Part shown: positions 1-10,150 of the stretch, piece by piece
Position numbering within the stretch: position 1 is the first letter of the stretch
How the letters are laid out: each line of letters starts with the position of its first letter
Source: Bacteroidia bacterium
GTDB lineage: Bacteria > Bacteroidota > Bacteroidia > Flavobacteriales_D > Sanyastnellaceae
Direction: 5' to 3'
NCBI GenBank assembly: GCA_030427925.1
Contig: JAUICJ010000007.1
Coordinates: 1 to 64,000 of the forward strand
Length of the DNA stretch: 64,000 bases
Made by a program: the position numbers and the translations under genes
The notes under the pieces: model-generated
Told to the model about the DNA's origin: nothing
The model's input: the letters and a program-made list of their open reading frames with translations, nothing else
Database searches by the model: none

Positions 1-28
1 CACCGCTCCTTCCGCACGGGGATGTGAA

Positions 29-901
29 TTAAGGCAAAGGCGGTTCCAACCGCAGGATGGCCCCTTCCGCGTGCGCTTTTTCGAGGAGCCGTTCCTGCAA
101 GGTGGACAGGAGTTCGGTTCGGCGGGCGTGGAGGATGAGTTCTTCGATGCGCTCGCGGACGAGTTCGAAGGGGGCGGGGGCGTCCTTGAGGGAGTGCTCG
201 AGGAATTGCAGCCAGTACAGGCGTCCGTCTTGCTCGAACGAGATGAGGCGGCGGTCGGCGATTTGGCGTTCTGGGCGGTAGAGCTGCAGGGGCACTTCAT
301 GGACGAGGTCGTCGAGGAGCCACCAGATTTCCGGGTCGATGCTGTACACCGCGCCGTTTTCCACGCACCAGGCCTCGAGCACCGCCACCTGGGAGCTGTC
401 CATGGAGAGGAACAGGTTTTGGACCGAGGCCAAATCCCGTCCGTCCGCCGGCAGGTGCAAAAACCGCGCGCGCACCACGTAATCGTTCACGGGAAACAGC
501 GCGGACTGCGCATCGTAGAACGCGCGCGCCTCCGCTTCGGTCACCTCGACGTTCAGCCGCTCCGCCACATACCGCTCCTCGAAGCGGTGCATCACGAGGG
601 CATTTCGGTACGCTTCCAGTTCCTTGCTGAAGTCCAAATCGGCCGCCTCCAATTCGCGCTCCGCTTGGTGCAGCATGACCTGCTCCCGGAGCCAGCCTTC
701 CATGAGGCGCGTGGCGAGGGCGGTGCTGTCTTCGGCGTCGAGGTCGTTCGGGATTTGGGCTTCCAAGTCGCTCCAGCTCAGGATGCGGTCGTACGCCTGC
801 GCCGCCACGGGCACATCGGCCTGCGACTCGCTTCCCCACCCGCTGCAACCGAGCAGCAGGGCCCCGCCGAGCAGCCCGAGCAGCAAGCGCGCCGGTTTCA
901 C
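29..901 (-). CDS. SurA-N-like lipoprotein, probable periplasmic folding factor
   Basis: This 290-residue protein begins with a lipoprotein signal (hydrophobic run ending LLLGC, lipidated Cys19), so it should be anchored in the envelope. The rest is mostly helical and charged and resembles the N-terminal chaperone part of SurA/PpiC proteins. No parvulin rotamase domain is visible. I place the start at the GTG whose first base is 901, because it lies 2 nt after the TGA of the upstream double-PpiC gene and opens directly into the signal peptide; the longer open frame upstream is a shadow of that gene. The pair is probably translationally coupled and may assist outer-membrane protein folding. The role is inferred from weak similarity and from the neighbour. 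Confidence 0.7.
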   Translation of the reverse strand: MKPARLLLGLLGGALLLGCSGWGSESQADVPVAAQAYDRILSWSDLEAQIPNDLDAEDSTALATRLMEGWLREQVMLHQAERELEAADLDFSKELEAYRNALVMHRFEERYVAERLNVEVTEAEARAFYDAQSALFPVNDYVVRARFLHLPADGRDLASVQNLFLSMDSSQVAVLEAWCVENGAVYSIDPEIWWLLDDLVHEVPLQLYRPERQIADRRLISFEQDGRLYWLQFLEHSLKDAPAPFELVRERIEELILHARRTELLSTLQERLLEKAHAEGAILRLEPPLP

Positions 902-903
902 GG

Positions 904-2889
904 TCAGTCCGCCAAAGAGTGAAGGACCAACGTGTTGACCTCGATGGGGTACTTCGCCCGAAGTTCGGCGATCCAGCGGGCCTCGAGCTCGTCTTGGTAG
1001 GCGGCGATGGCAGCACCCCGGCACGCCTCGAGCGGCTTCGGTTCCGGGCCGCGTGCGCTGATCACGTTCACGACCACCGTGGCACCGTCGCCGGCGGGGA
1101 ATTCCAAGACCGTCGGGCCGTTCACCGCTGCCGCGAACACGCTGTCCGCCCAGTGGTTCTCGCCCGATTCGAAGGTGCCGAATTCCATGCGGAGCGCCAA
1201 GGCGTTCTCCTCCAGCCACTTCGCGTTCGCTTCCGCCATTTCTTCGCGGCTGCTGCGTCCTTTTTTCAGTGCTTTCCGCACGGTTTTCAAGACGTCGTCG
1301 TTTGCGCACGTGTAGACGCCGATTTCCATCCGGGGGCCCCACATGAACCGATCGGCGTTTTCCGCGTGGAAGGCTTCGAGTCCGGCGGAGTCGCGCACGG
1401 CTTTCGACCACACTTCTTGGTCGGTCAATTCAAAGAGCAGGATGCCGTCGTGGTATTCTTCGATGAGGAGCCGGAAGTCGTCGTGCTTCGCTTCGAGCTG
1501 CGAATCCTCGTAATCGAGCAGCAGGCTTTCCGTCCAAGCGGTGAAATTCGATGCGATGATGGCCGCAGCGCCGGCTTCGGGGTTGCGGATTTTCGTCGTG
1601 TTCAGGTGAGCGATGAAGTCCCCGACCTTCCAGGTTTGGCCGGCGAACGATACGAGGACTTGGTTGTCGCGGCTCGTCGAGGGGAGGGGATGGCCTTCGT
1701 AGAAGACGCTGTCGACGCGGGCGGCCGCGCGGACGAGTTGGCTGAGTTCCTTTTCCGACTCGGTGTAGGTGTATTCCGTTTTGAGTTTGGCCAAAAACGA
1801 ATCGCGCGTGCGCTCCGCCCGCGAATCCCGGCTGATTTTCTTTTCCAGTTCGCGCTTCGATTCCTCAAAGGTGGGCAGGTCCCGCGCTTCAAGGCGCTTG
1901 ACGATGTGCCAGCCGTATTCGGTTTCGAAGGGATCCGAAATGGCGCCGTTTTCTTCGAGGCCGAAGGCGGCGTCTTCGAACGCTTCGACCATCTTGCCGG
2001 TGCCAAACCACGGAAGTTCCCCGCCCTTGCTGGCCGACGAAACGTCCTCGCTGTACTTCATCGCCATCTCGTTCCAATCGGCACCCTCTTCGAGCATGCG
2101 GTGGATTTCTTCGATGCGGCGACGGGCTTGGGTCACGGCGCCGGGGTCCTTGCCTTGCGGCGTGCGGATCATGATGTGGGCGGCATGAATTTCCCCACGG
2201 GCTTCGCGGCGCCCCGTCACTTCGAGGATGTGGTAGCCGTAACGCGTGCGGATGATGGGGCTGAGTTCACCGACCGGCGTGGTGTAGGCCGCGCTTTCAA
2301 ACGGGTAGACCATTTGAAAAGCGGTGAACCAGCCGAGGTCGCCACCGTTTTCCACGGCACTCGGGTCGTCGGATCCGCCCTTCGATCGGGCCACGGACAC
2401 GAAATCCGCGCCGTCGGCGATGCGGTCGCGCAGGACCTTGATGCGGCGGTAGGCGTTCGCCGTGTCGGTCGGGCTGGCGTTTTCGTCGCACGAGATGAGG
2501 ATGTGCCGGGCGCGCACTTCGGTTTGTTTCCGGTCGAACGCTTCTTGGACCAAATCATCCAGCACTTCCGAATCCGTCAAATACGGCCGAGCCAACTGCT
2601 GCCGGTACCCGTCCAATTCGCGCTTGAACGTGGCAGACGTGTCCATGCCGCGCGCCTCGGCCTCGAGGACCTTGAGCTTGAAGTTGATGAACAGTTCCAT
2701 GTATTCGTCGAGGCTCTCCTCGGTGACGGCCGCGTCGCGGTTGTTCTTGAGGAAGATGTGCTCGAAGTCGGAAGCGGAGACGGATTCGGGTCCTACGGTG
2801 AGCACGGTTTGGCCTTGGGCCCAGCCGATTGCACACCCCATCCACGCGCCCAAGGTCAGGGCAGCAGCTCGAAAAGTCATGTTCTTCAT
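904..2889 (-). CDS. Periplasmic peptidyl-prolyl isomerase with two PpiC domains
   Basis: A 661-residue exported foldase. A Sec-type signal peptide (residues 1 to about 26, ending GWAQG) is followed by an N-terminal helical chaperone region. Two parvulin (PpiC/rotamase) domains lie at about 122-222 (RARHILIS at the start, GYHILEV at the end) and 232-332 (HAAHIMIRTP to GWHIVKRL). A long C-terminal region without an obvious domain follows. It should catalyse proline isomerisation and chaperone unfolded outer-membrane proteins, like SurA. The ATG at 2889 is chosen because it opens the signal peptide; the frame is open for 17 more codons upstream. It has a promoter-like TAATTTTG upstream and is followed after 2 nt by the lipoprotein gene. 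Confidence 0.88.
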   Translation of the reverse strand: MKNMTFRAAALTLGAWMGCAIGWAQGQTVLTVGPESVSASDFEHIFLKNNRDAAVTEESLDEYMELFINFKLKVLEAEARGMDTSATFKRELDGYRQQLARPYLTDSEVLDDLVQEAFDRKQTEVRARHILISCDENASPTDTANAYRRIKVLRDRIADGADFVSVARSKGGSDDPSAVENGGDLGWFTAFQMVYPFESAAYTTPVGELSPIIRTRYGYHILEVTGRREARGEIHAAHIMIRTPQGKDPGAVTQARRRIEEIHRMLEEGADWNEMAMKYSEDVSSASKGGELPWFGTGKMVEAFEDAAFGLEENGAISDPFETEYGWHIVKRLEARDLPTFEESKRELEKKISRDSRAERTRDSFLAKLKTEYTYTESEKELSQLVRAAARVDSVFYEGHPLPSTSRDNQVLVSFAGQTWKVGDFIAHLNTTKIRNPEAGAAAIIASNFTAWTESLLLDYEDSQLEAKHDDFRLLIEEYHDGILLFELTDQEVWSKAVRDSAGLEAFHAENADRFMWGPRMEIGVYTCANDDVLKTVRKALKKGRSSREEMAEANAKWLEENALALRMEFGTFESGENHWADSVFAAAVNGPTVLEFPAGDGATVVVNVISARGPEPKPLEACRGAAIAAYQDELEARWIAELRAKYPIEVNTLVLHSLAD

Positions 2890-2937
2890 CGCAGTTCTAA
2901 CAGGTGTTGCGGCCCAAAACGGGCCAAAAAATCGGAG

Positions 2938-2945
2938 CAAAATTA
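2938..2945 (-). promoter_or_regulatory. Bacteroidota -7 box TAATTTTG ahead of the PpiC gene
   Basis: On the minus strand TAATTTTG matches the Bacteroidota TAnnTTTG -7 consensus exactly, 48 nt before the ATG at 2889. No well-spaced TTG -33 element is seen. It suggests that the two folding genes have their own promoter downstream of guaB. Confidence 0.4.
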
Positions 2946-2968
2946 ATCCGCCGTTTCCAAGCGAAACG

Positions 2969-4453
<1,485 letters not shown>

Positions 4454-4570
4454 TCATCGTGCTTCGAGCGCAGGGCTCGGACAGCGGTTCCCGAATTGCA
4501 GCGTCGCGCCGCTCTAGCCAGTTCGTGAACCCCCAGCCCGACGCGCAAGCGCCTTTGGCGAAGATTCGGG

Positions 4571-4578
4571 CAAAGGTA
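4571..4578 (-). promoter_or_regulatory. Probable guaB promoter, -7 box TACCTTTG
   Basis: TACCTTTG on the minus strand matches TAnnTTTG exactly and lies in the 204-nt gap upstream of guaB. It implies a leader of roughly 130 nt, much longer than for most genes here. I see no recognisable riboswitch in that leader and no well-placed TTG -33 element. Confidence 0.4.
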
Positions 4579-4639
4579 TTGAAAATTGAGGTGCGATTTG
4601 GGTTGGTCGAGAAAGGTTCTGAACAGACCGTTCACCGCT

Positions 4640-6745
4640 TCACTCGTCCACCAACACGTTGACGAGCCCTGAGCGCATGGTTTGTTTGCCCGATCCGTCT
4701 TGAATCCAGAGGGTGTAACCATATGCTCCTTCTTGTACGGTGGCGCCGTCAACCGTACCATCCCACCCCCAATCCGCGTCATCGGAAGCGAAAATCACAT
4801 CGCCCCAACGGCTGTACACTTCCATGTGAAAGGTGGTCAAGTCCGCAAAGGAAATCACCGGCTTGAACACCGGGTTGAAACCGCCGACGGTGATGGCATT
4901 GGGAATCCAAATCACTGGAGGCAACGACAAACACGTGGTGTTCGACAGCGCATAGTTCACTCCGCCATTGGGGCCTGGGGCGCTGTCAACCGCTTCGATG
5001 AGGTAGCAGAATTCGCCACTGGCGGATTCGGTTTGGCCCACTTCATCTTCGTAGGCGGTGACGGACGCGGGCAAAGTCACCAGTGGCTGCGGGGCGCCAC
5101 CGTTTTCCGACCGGAAAATGCGATACGAACTGACCGATCCCGGGAATTCCTCGTAAGGATTCCAAAACAACGTGTTCACCAACTGCTCTTCGTCGGCAGT
5201 TCCATCGAGCAACATCGTGGTCGCTTCGTTGCTCACGTCCACGCTGTCGTTGCACAAGTTCTCCACCCGCACCCGATACGTGTAGCTCATCACCTGGCTG
5301 TGGGCACCGAGGTCGGTGAAGGCGACGTTCAGCCCGCCGACTGCTGTCATGGCGTCGATGCGCAAGAACGGCGCGTTCGGTTGATCAGCGCGCTTGCGTT
5401 CCAGGATGAAATGGTGTTGCTCCGTCATCGATTGGTCGAAGTCCACAACCACCTCGACGCCCGATGAATCCAAGGCGGATGCCCGCAGAATGTTCGTGAA
5501 CGCGGGCGCACCGGGGTATTGGAAATCCAGCGTCGCCAAGTTGGAAAGCGAACTGGCCCCGGTGGAGTGCTGGGCTTCCACCCAGTACCGATAAACGGAA
5601 CCGAGCTGTGCGCCCTCGTGCTCGAATTCGTACGTTCCAGCGGGAACGGTTCCGAGCTGTTCGGCCGCGCCCCAATTGGTGGCGGTTTCGTCCAACGCTT
5701 GCTGCGCATGAATGCTGTACGATTCCACGTTGCCGTCGAGGCCATAAGCTCCGGCCCATTCGATGAGGGCCAAATCCGAGCACGGCTGCCGCTCAGCGAT
5801 GATCCTCAGCGTGGAAGCGCACGAGGGATTTGCGGCTCCGGGGTCGGGGGCGCCGTCCACAAAACAGGAATCGAACGCCGCCACGTTGTAGCTCTCGATG
5901 AGCGATTGCGCGTTCGAAAGGGGATTCGTGTAGGCCGTCGCGTTGGGGTCGAAAATCGTGTCGATGGGCACTTGCAAGCCGCCGCTGCACAAGTAGATGA
6001 TGTAACCGGCCAAATCCGCAGCCGGACTGGGCGTCCAATTCAGCACCGCCAATCCCGTCACGGGATCCACGTCGATGTCCGAAATTGCGGGAGCGTCCGG
6101 GTCCAATTCGTCGTTGATTTCACTCCCGGCTCGGTTCGACTCGTGTTGGCATCCCCAGGTCGCATCGGGTTGGATGACGCGGAATTCGAGCACTTCGCTG
6201 CACGCCTCTACCTCGTATTCAAACGAGTTCATTCCTCCATTGTCCGCAACCGAGCCCAAGTCGATCCATCCCCCAGCGTTGTCGGACTTCTGGACCACAA
6301 AGTCCGCGCCCGTGCCTCCCGTGGCGATCCGCGGGCTGTTCCAGGTCAAATCCGCAAACCCCGGATTCAAGCTGGGCTGAGCCAGGAGAAACGTGTTGCA
6401 AATCGTATCCGAAACGCTGCTGTTCCCATCGGTCGATTGCGTCACGACGAAGTAGCAGACCGGGCCTTGGTTTCCGTTGACGTTGGGCGCGAGCACCGAA
6501 TTGTTCGCATAATTCGGCATGTTCGTCGTCGAGATGTTCGCGGGATTGGTGGCCGGGAATTGGTGAAAAACGTATTGGTAGAACAACCCCGCAGGGTCCG
6601 CGGGCTGCGTCCACGTCACCGTCGTGTTGCCCGCGGTGTTGACCTGAACGCATTGCATGCTCACGTCCAATTGGCCCAACGCCAAGCGAGCGCTCCCTGA
6701 GAGAAGCGCAAGCGCAGTCAGCAAAACGGCTACTGGACGGTTCAT
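4640..6745 (-). CDS. Secreted Fn3-rich protein with T9SS type B (CHU_C) sorting domain
   Basis: A 701-residue exported protein. A signal peptide (residues 1 to about 25, ending ARLALGQ) is followed by several fibronectin type III-like beta-sandwich units, recognisable from repeated TVTWTQP, VLNWTPSPAADLAGY and LFWNPYEEFPGSV phrases. The last ~90 residues are a gliding-motility C-terminal domain: WIPNAIT, VYSRWGDVIFAS, WDGTVDG, EGAYGYTLWI. In this family that domain is the type B signal for export and anchoring by the type IX system, whose core genes lie at 54-60 kb. The ATG at 6745 is preferred over one six codons upstream because it begins the signal peptide and follows a promoter box. The function of the ectodomain is unknown. 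Confidence 0.85.
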   Translation of the reverse strand: MNRPVAVLLTALALLSGSARLALGQLDVSMQCVQVNTAGNTTVTWTQPADPAGLFYQYVFHQFPATNPANISTTNMPNYANNSVLAPNVNGNQGPVCYFVVTQSTDGNSSVSDTICNTFLLAQPSLNPGFADLTWNSPRIATGGTGADFVVQKSDNAGGWIDLGSVADNGGMNSFEYEVEACSEVLEFRVIQPDATWGCQHESNRAGSEINDELDPDAPAISDIDVDPVTGLAVLNWTPSPAADLAGYIIYLCSGGLQVPIDTIFDPNATAYTNPLSNAQSLIESYNVAAFDSCFVDGAPDPGAANPSCASTLRIIAERQPCSDLALIEWAGAYGLDGNVESYSIHAQQALDETATNWGAAEQLGTVPAGTYEFEHEGAQLGSVYRYWVEAQHSTGASSLSNLATLDFQYPGAPAFTNILRASALDSSGVEVVVDFDQSMTEQHHFILERKRADQPNAPFLRIDAMTAVGGLNVAFTDLGAHSQVMSYTYRVRVENLCNDSVDVSNEATTMLLDGTADEEQLVNTLFWNPYEEFPGSVSSYRIFRSENGGAPQPLVTLPASVTAYEDEVGQTESASGEFCYLIEAVDSAPGPNGGVNYALSNTTCLSLPPVIWIPNAITVGGFNPVFKPVISFADLTTFHMEVYSRWGDVIFASDDADWGWDGTVDGATVQEGAYGYTLWIQDGSGKQTMRSGLVNVLVDE

Positions 6746-6750
6746 GCACA

Positions 6751-6758
6751 CAAAGTTA
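6751..6758 (-). promoter_or_regulatory. -7 box TAACTTTG directly upstream of the type B cargo gene
   Basis: TAACTTTG on the minus strand is an exact TAnnTTTG match, and only 5 nt separate it from the ATG at 6745. Transcription would start at or next to the start codon. Confidence 0.5.
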
Positions 6759-6820
6759 ATCACGCGACGGAGGGTCGCGAAGGATAGACGCTCGAAAGTG
6801 GTGAATTGTTGCCCGCCGAA

Positions 6821-9223
6821 TTACGCTTCTTCACTCGGTTCGCCATAGCCACCGCTTCCATAGCCGTATCCATAACCGTAGCCGTAACCGTATCCGTAGC
6901 CGTACTTGTAAGCGTATTTGCTGTACACCCGCTGCCACCGGTTCATCCGGATGTTGTTCAGAATGAAGGAGGCCGACAGTTGGTTTTGGGCCAACACGCT
7001 TTCAAGGTGGTTGATGCTCCGCTTGGAGGACTTTTCCGTGTTCGTCACGAGCAAGCCGGCATCCACGTGCTGCATGAGGATGAGCGCATCGCTGATGAGC
7101 AGAATCGGCGGCGTGTCCAACAAGATGAAGTCGAATCGAGACCGAAGTTCCTTCAACAGTTCCAGCGTCTGATCGCCCATGACCAATTCGGAAGCGTTGG
7201 GGGGGACAGGGCCCGCTGTGCAAACGGAAAGGTTTTCCACCGGTCCGGGGCGCAACACGTCGTCCAATTGGGCGCGGCCGATGAGCACCGTCGAAAGGCC
7301 TTTCTTGTTGTCCAGCCCCATGTTTTTGTGCACCTTCGGCTTGTGCATGTCGAAGTCAATGAGGGCCACCGACTTGCCCGTCTTTGCGAGGACGGCTGCG
7401 AGGTTGGAGGACGTGAAGCTCTTGCCTTCTCCAGGGTGCAAGGAACTGATGAGCAGCAGCTTGCTCTCGGAGCGCGTGAGCATGTACTGCAGGTTTGCCC
7501 GCAAGCTTCGGAACGCTTCCGTCACGGCCGAACGGCTGTCATTCAGGATCGACAAGGGGTGCTCCTCGATGTCGTCGTAGTGCGGGATGCCGCCCAATAC
7601 AGGCAGGTTCGTGGAGTCGCGCAGCTCGACGATGGTTTGGATTCGCTCAAAGAACGCCATGCGCACGAGCGCGATGAGCAAGGCCAAAGCGAACCCGCCT
7701 CCCGCCCACGTCAGCACCGTTCGGCTCTTGTTGGGGCCGATGACCCGGTCGTAGCGAGCGGCTTCGATGATGGTCGCTTCCGGGGCAATGCCCGCGCGCG
7801 AAATGATGGTGGAAGCCTTCGATTCGAGGAGGAAAATGTACAGGCCTTCGTTGACCTGCAGCTTGCGCTCCATGCTCAGGATGTCGCGCTGGGTGGCGGG
7901 CAGGCCTTGAAGGCGGCTTTCGAGGCTGGTGATTTGGCGTTGCAAATCGGACCGTTGATCCTGCAAGGCCAACTCGGTATCGCGGATGTACCGCGAGATG
8001 GTCGATCGCGTGGAACTCAACGAGGAATCCAAACGCCGCACCTGGTAACTGTCCTCTGTGACATCAATCAGCGCACTCGCCCGCTCCGAGCGCAACATGA
8101 AGAGCTGGTTGACCTGTTGGACCAAAAGCGGGTCCTCCGAAAACAAGTACGTCGTTGGAGGCAAGCCGAATTCACCCGATCCCGCTGCAAGGAAGGAGCG
8201 GAGCGAACCCATGGCGTCCAACCGCAAGTCCAACTCGCGCAGCTGGGACTCCATGGTAATGAGCGTATTGAAAAACTCCGTTTCCTCTCGGGTCAAGTCG
8301 AGGATTTCATTGTCCGCTTTGAACAGGTCGACCTGTTGCTCCAGGCTGTCCATCATGGACGTGAGCTCGTCGAGCTGCCGGTCGATGAACTCCTCCGTCC
8401 GGCGGCTGGCTTCGAACCGGGCTTCCTGCGTGTATTCGATGTAGATGTGCGACAGGGCGTCGAGGAACGCGGCGGGCCGCGACGCCAAGGTGCTCGACGC
8501 TTCGAGTTGCAGGATGCTCGTTCGGTCTACGGCCTTGACGGCGAGGGCGCTGCGGAATTGCTGGATGCGCTGGTCGCGGTTGAATGCGCGGATGCGAAGG
8601 TGTTGCTCCCGCATGCTGTCCCATTCGGCTTCGCTGAGCACCTGGTCTGAAGGGTGATTCAAGCTCACTTTCAAGGCCAAATCACCGCTCTCCGTCCAAA
8701 CGCCGAACGGAAATTGCACCTTGACGTGCTCGCCCGTGGGGTTGTCGTACGTGAGTTCGTAGCCGGAAGGGCCGAGGATGCGGAGGTCCAGGTTTTGGCC
8801 TAAAAGACCTGCCGCAAACAACTCGGGATCGGCTTCAATGCTCAAATGGGTGAATCGCTCCACCTGTGTCGTGCGCAACCGCCCGACGAAGAAGAAGTCC
8901 AGCGGCTCGTTCATGGTGTCCACCACTCGGCCGATGAGGTCGTACGATCGCAGGATGCGGCTCTGGTTGGGGACGTTGCTGCTGAGGCTGCGGGCGCCGA
9001 TGGCCCCGAGCATTTGCGCCTGGTAGTCGAAGGTCTCTTGGCTTTCGAGCAGGATTTCCGATGTCGCGCTGTGCACGTCCAGTTGGCGCTTCGTGATGAG
9101 GGTGCCCATGACGTAGCCGGTGGCGGCGAGCAGGAGGAAGAGCCACGCGTTTTGGGCCGCCATCTTGAGATAGGGCCTCAGGTCATTCCAATTGATGAGC
9201 GCGTTCGAGGTGGGTTCAGGCAT
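6821..9223 (-). CDS. Wzc-like polysaccharide co-polymerase with tyrosine autokinase domain
   Basis: An 800-residue inner-membrane protein of the Wzc/GumC type, controlling chain length and export of a surface polysaccharide. It has a Wzz domain with TM1 (about 28-45, AWLFLLLAATGYVMG), a long periplasmic coiled-coil region (about 270-460), TM2 (about 497-520) and a cytosolic BY-kinase domain. The kinase shows Walker A HPGEGKSFTSSN (about 598), Walker A' ALIDFDMHKPK (about 625) and Walker B FILLDTPP (about 704). The C-terminus carries the tyrosine cluster such kinases phosphorylate, here an unusually regular Gly-Tyr run (about 772-788). No glycosyltransferase or Wza genes are adjacent, so the polysaccharide is unknown. 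Confidence 0.93.
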   Translation of the reverse strand: MPEPTSNALINWNDLRPYLKMAAQNAWLFLLLAATGYVMGTLITKRQLDVHSATSEILLESQETFDYQAQMLGAIGARSLSSNVPNQSRILRSYDLIGRVVDTMNEPLDFFFVGRLRTTQVERFTHLSIEADPELFAAGLLGQNLDLRILGPSGYELTYDNPTGEHVKVQFPFGVWTESGDLALKVSLNHPSDQVLSEAEWDSMREQHLRIRAFNRDQRIQQFRSALAVKAVDRTSILQLEASSTLASRPAAFLDALSHIYIEYTQEARFEASRRTEEFIDRQLDELTSMMDSLEQQVDLFKADNEILDLTREETEFFNTLITMESQLRELDLRLDAMGSLRSFLAAGSGEFGLPPTTYLFSEDPLLVQQVNQLFMLRSERASALIDVTEDSYQVRRLDSSLSSTRSTISRYIRDTELALQDQRSDLQRQITSLESRLQGLPATQRDILSMERKLQVNEGLYIFLLESKASTIISRAGIAPEATIIEAARYDRVIGPNKSRTVLTWAGGGFALALLIALVRMAFFERIQTIVELRDSTNLPVLGGIPHYDDIEEHPLSILNDSRSAVTEAFRSLRANLQYMLTRSESKLLLISSLHPGEGKSFTSSNLAAVLAKTGKSVALIDFDMHKPKVHKNMGLDNKKGLSTVLIGRAQLDDVLRPGPVENLSVCTAGPVPPNASELVMGDQTLELLKELRSRFDFILLDTPPILLISDALILMQHVDAGLLVTNTEKSSKRSINHLESVLAQNQLSASFILNNIRMNRWQRVYSKYAYKYGYGYGYGYGYGYGYGSGGYGEPSEEA
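6850..6905 (-). repeat. Short tandem repeat coding for the Gly-Tyr tail of the Wzc-like kinase
   Basis: Imperfect 6-bp units (ggataC/ggctaC on the coding strand) are repeated about eight to nine times and encode alternating Gly and Tyr. The unit length is a multiple of three, so copy-number change would lengthen or shorten the tail without a frameshift. Confidence 0.75.
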
Positions 9224-9336
9224 GCGGTCGCAATTTCGTCAATTCTGTGCGAATACGCGGAAACGATTCTCGGGGATGCGAGAAAAGGCGAAATCCTGCG
9301 TAACATTGACTCGTGGAAACGAAAGCAGCCATCGCG

Positions 9337-9840
9337 ATGGGAGTGGAACGCACGGGGGGGCAGTGGGATGATTTGCGCCCGGAGGCGCGGGTGTGGATTT
9401 ACGTGGCGGATCGCCTGCTTTCTGAGCCGGAGGCGGCGCAACTGGCCGAACAGCTGAACGGCTTTGTCGGGGGCTGGGCTGCGCACCAGGTGCCGTTGAA
9501 GTCCGGCTGGAAGCTTTGGGGGCGCCGGGTGCTTATTATAAGTGTGGACGAATCCGTGGAGCCCGCTTCGGGGTGTTCCATCGACTCCATGACCCACGCG
9601 GTGCGCCAGTTGGGGGCGGAGCTCGGGGTGGATTGGTTCAATCGGATGCTGGTGGTGCACGAGGACGAGCAAGGGGAGTGGGCCTGCACGCCGATGCACG
9701 CGTTTTGGGCGATGCGGAAAGCGGGGCGCGTGGACGATGCGATTTTGGTCGTCAATCCCTTGGCCAAAACCAAGAACGGATGGGAAGTGTCCGGCATACA
9801 GCCCTTCGGCGAAAGCTGGCATGCCACCATGTGGAGCTGA
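9337..9840 (+). CDS. Conserved Bacteroidota protein of unknown function (often mislabelled ABC transporter ATPase)
   Basis: A 167-residue soluble protein without signal peptide or membrane segment. Landmarks are EARVWIYVADRLLSE near the N-terminus, WAAHQVPL, ASGCSIDSMTHAVRQLG, DWFNRM and a C-terminal GESWHATMW. From memory these match a small family found across Bacteroidota that databases often call ABC transporter ATPase. No Walker A, Walker B or signature motif is present, so that name is unsupported. The invariant-looking GCSIDS segment could be functional. I choose the ATG at 9337 over the in-frame GTG at 9313 because family members, as I recall them, start close to the ARVWIY segment. 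It stands alone, divergent from the Wzc-like gene. Confidence 0.72.
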   Translation: MGVERTGGQWDDLRPEARVWIYVADRLLSEPEAAQLAEQLNGFVGGWAAHQVPLKSGWKLWGRRVLIISVDESVEPASGCSIDSMTHAVRQLGAELGVDWFNRMLVVHEDEQGEWACTPMHAFWAMRKAGRVDDAILVVNPLAKTKNGWEVSGIQPFGESWHATMWS

Positions 9841-10150
9841 GTTCCCGGATTGCTGATAAGCAACGGGTTAAACTCCGTATTCCTCCGCTGAATCCCATTT
9901 CGCCCCGGGATAAACTTCAGGCCGAACACAAAGTTTTTCTCCCAAAAAACGTTGGGATTCCGACTTCTCTTCGCTACATTTAACGCGTCTCTTCGCAAAT
10001 CTTAACGTGCGGGTCACGAGAAAGTGCGTGCAGAGGCAACCCTGAATCGCCTGTTGCGACTATGCTTTACTGCCGAGTCGTCCCGGGCATGTGTCGCCTT
10101 GAAATCTTCGATCTAACCATTCTGTAGAATTCTTACCAAAACCAAATCCC
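9841..10150. other. 310-nt intergenic region holding the promoter and leader of the cysteine-repeat protein gene
   Basis: No gene is visible here. It contains a candidate promoter (separate entry) and then about 165 nt of untranslated leader before the ATG at 10151. A small inverted repeat (CCCAA/TTGGG, about 9942-9956) overlaps the -33 region but has no T-run and does not look like a terminator. Confidence 0.5.
9952..9982 (+). promoter_or_regulatory. Candidate promoter of the 1617-residue surface protein gene
   Basis: TTG at 9952-9954 and TACATTTA at 9975-9982 are separated by 20 nt. That is the spacing of Bacteroidota -33/-7 promoters; the -7 box differs from TAnnTTTG only in the last base. 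The predicted leader is about 160 nt. Confidence 0.4.

Noticed and set aside
1-28. Start of a further minus-strand gene beyond the lipoprotein (possible GTG at 17)
   Set aside because: Only five codons would lie in the window, which is too little to support a gene call.
902-1411. N-terminal extension of the SurA-like lipoprotein
   Set aside because: The extension lies within the upstream PpiC gene in another frame, is Arg-rich, and would bury the lipoprotein signal.
6763-6779. Perfect 6-bp inverted repeat (CGCGAC/GTCGCG) between the Wzc-like and type B cargo genes
   Set aside because: It lacks a T-run and lies upstream of the -7 box of the type B gene; it could be an operator, but there is nothing else to support that.
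6806-8650. A 614-codon plus-strand open frame opposite the Wzc-like gene
   Set aside because: It is antisense to intact Wzz and BY-kinase motifs, and has no recognisable domain or sensible start region.
9942-9956. Terminator for the 9337-9840 gene
   Set aside because: The inverted repeat is short and not followed by a T-run on either strand.
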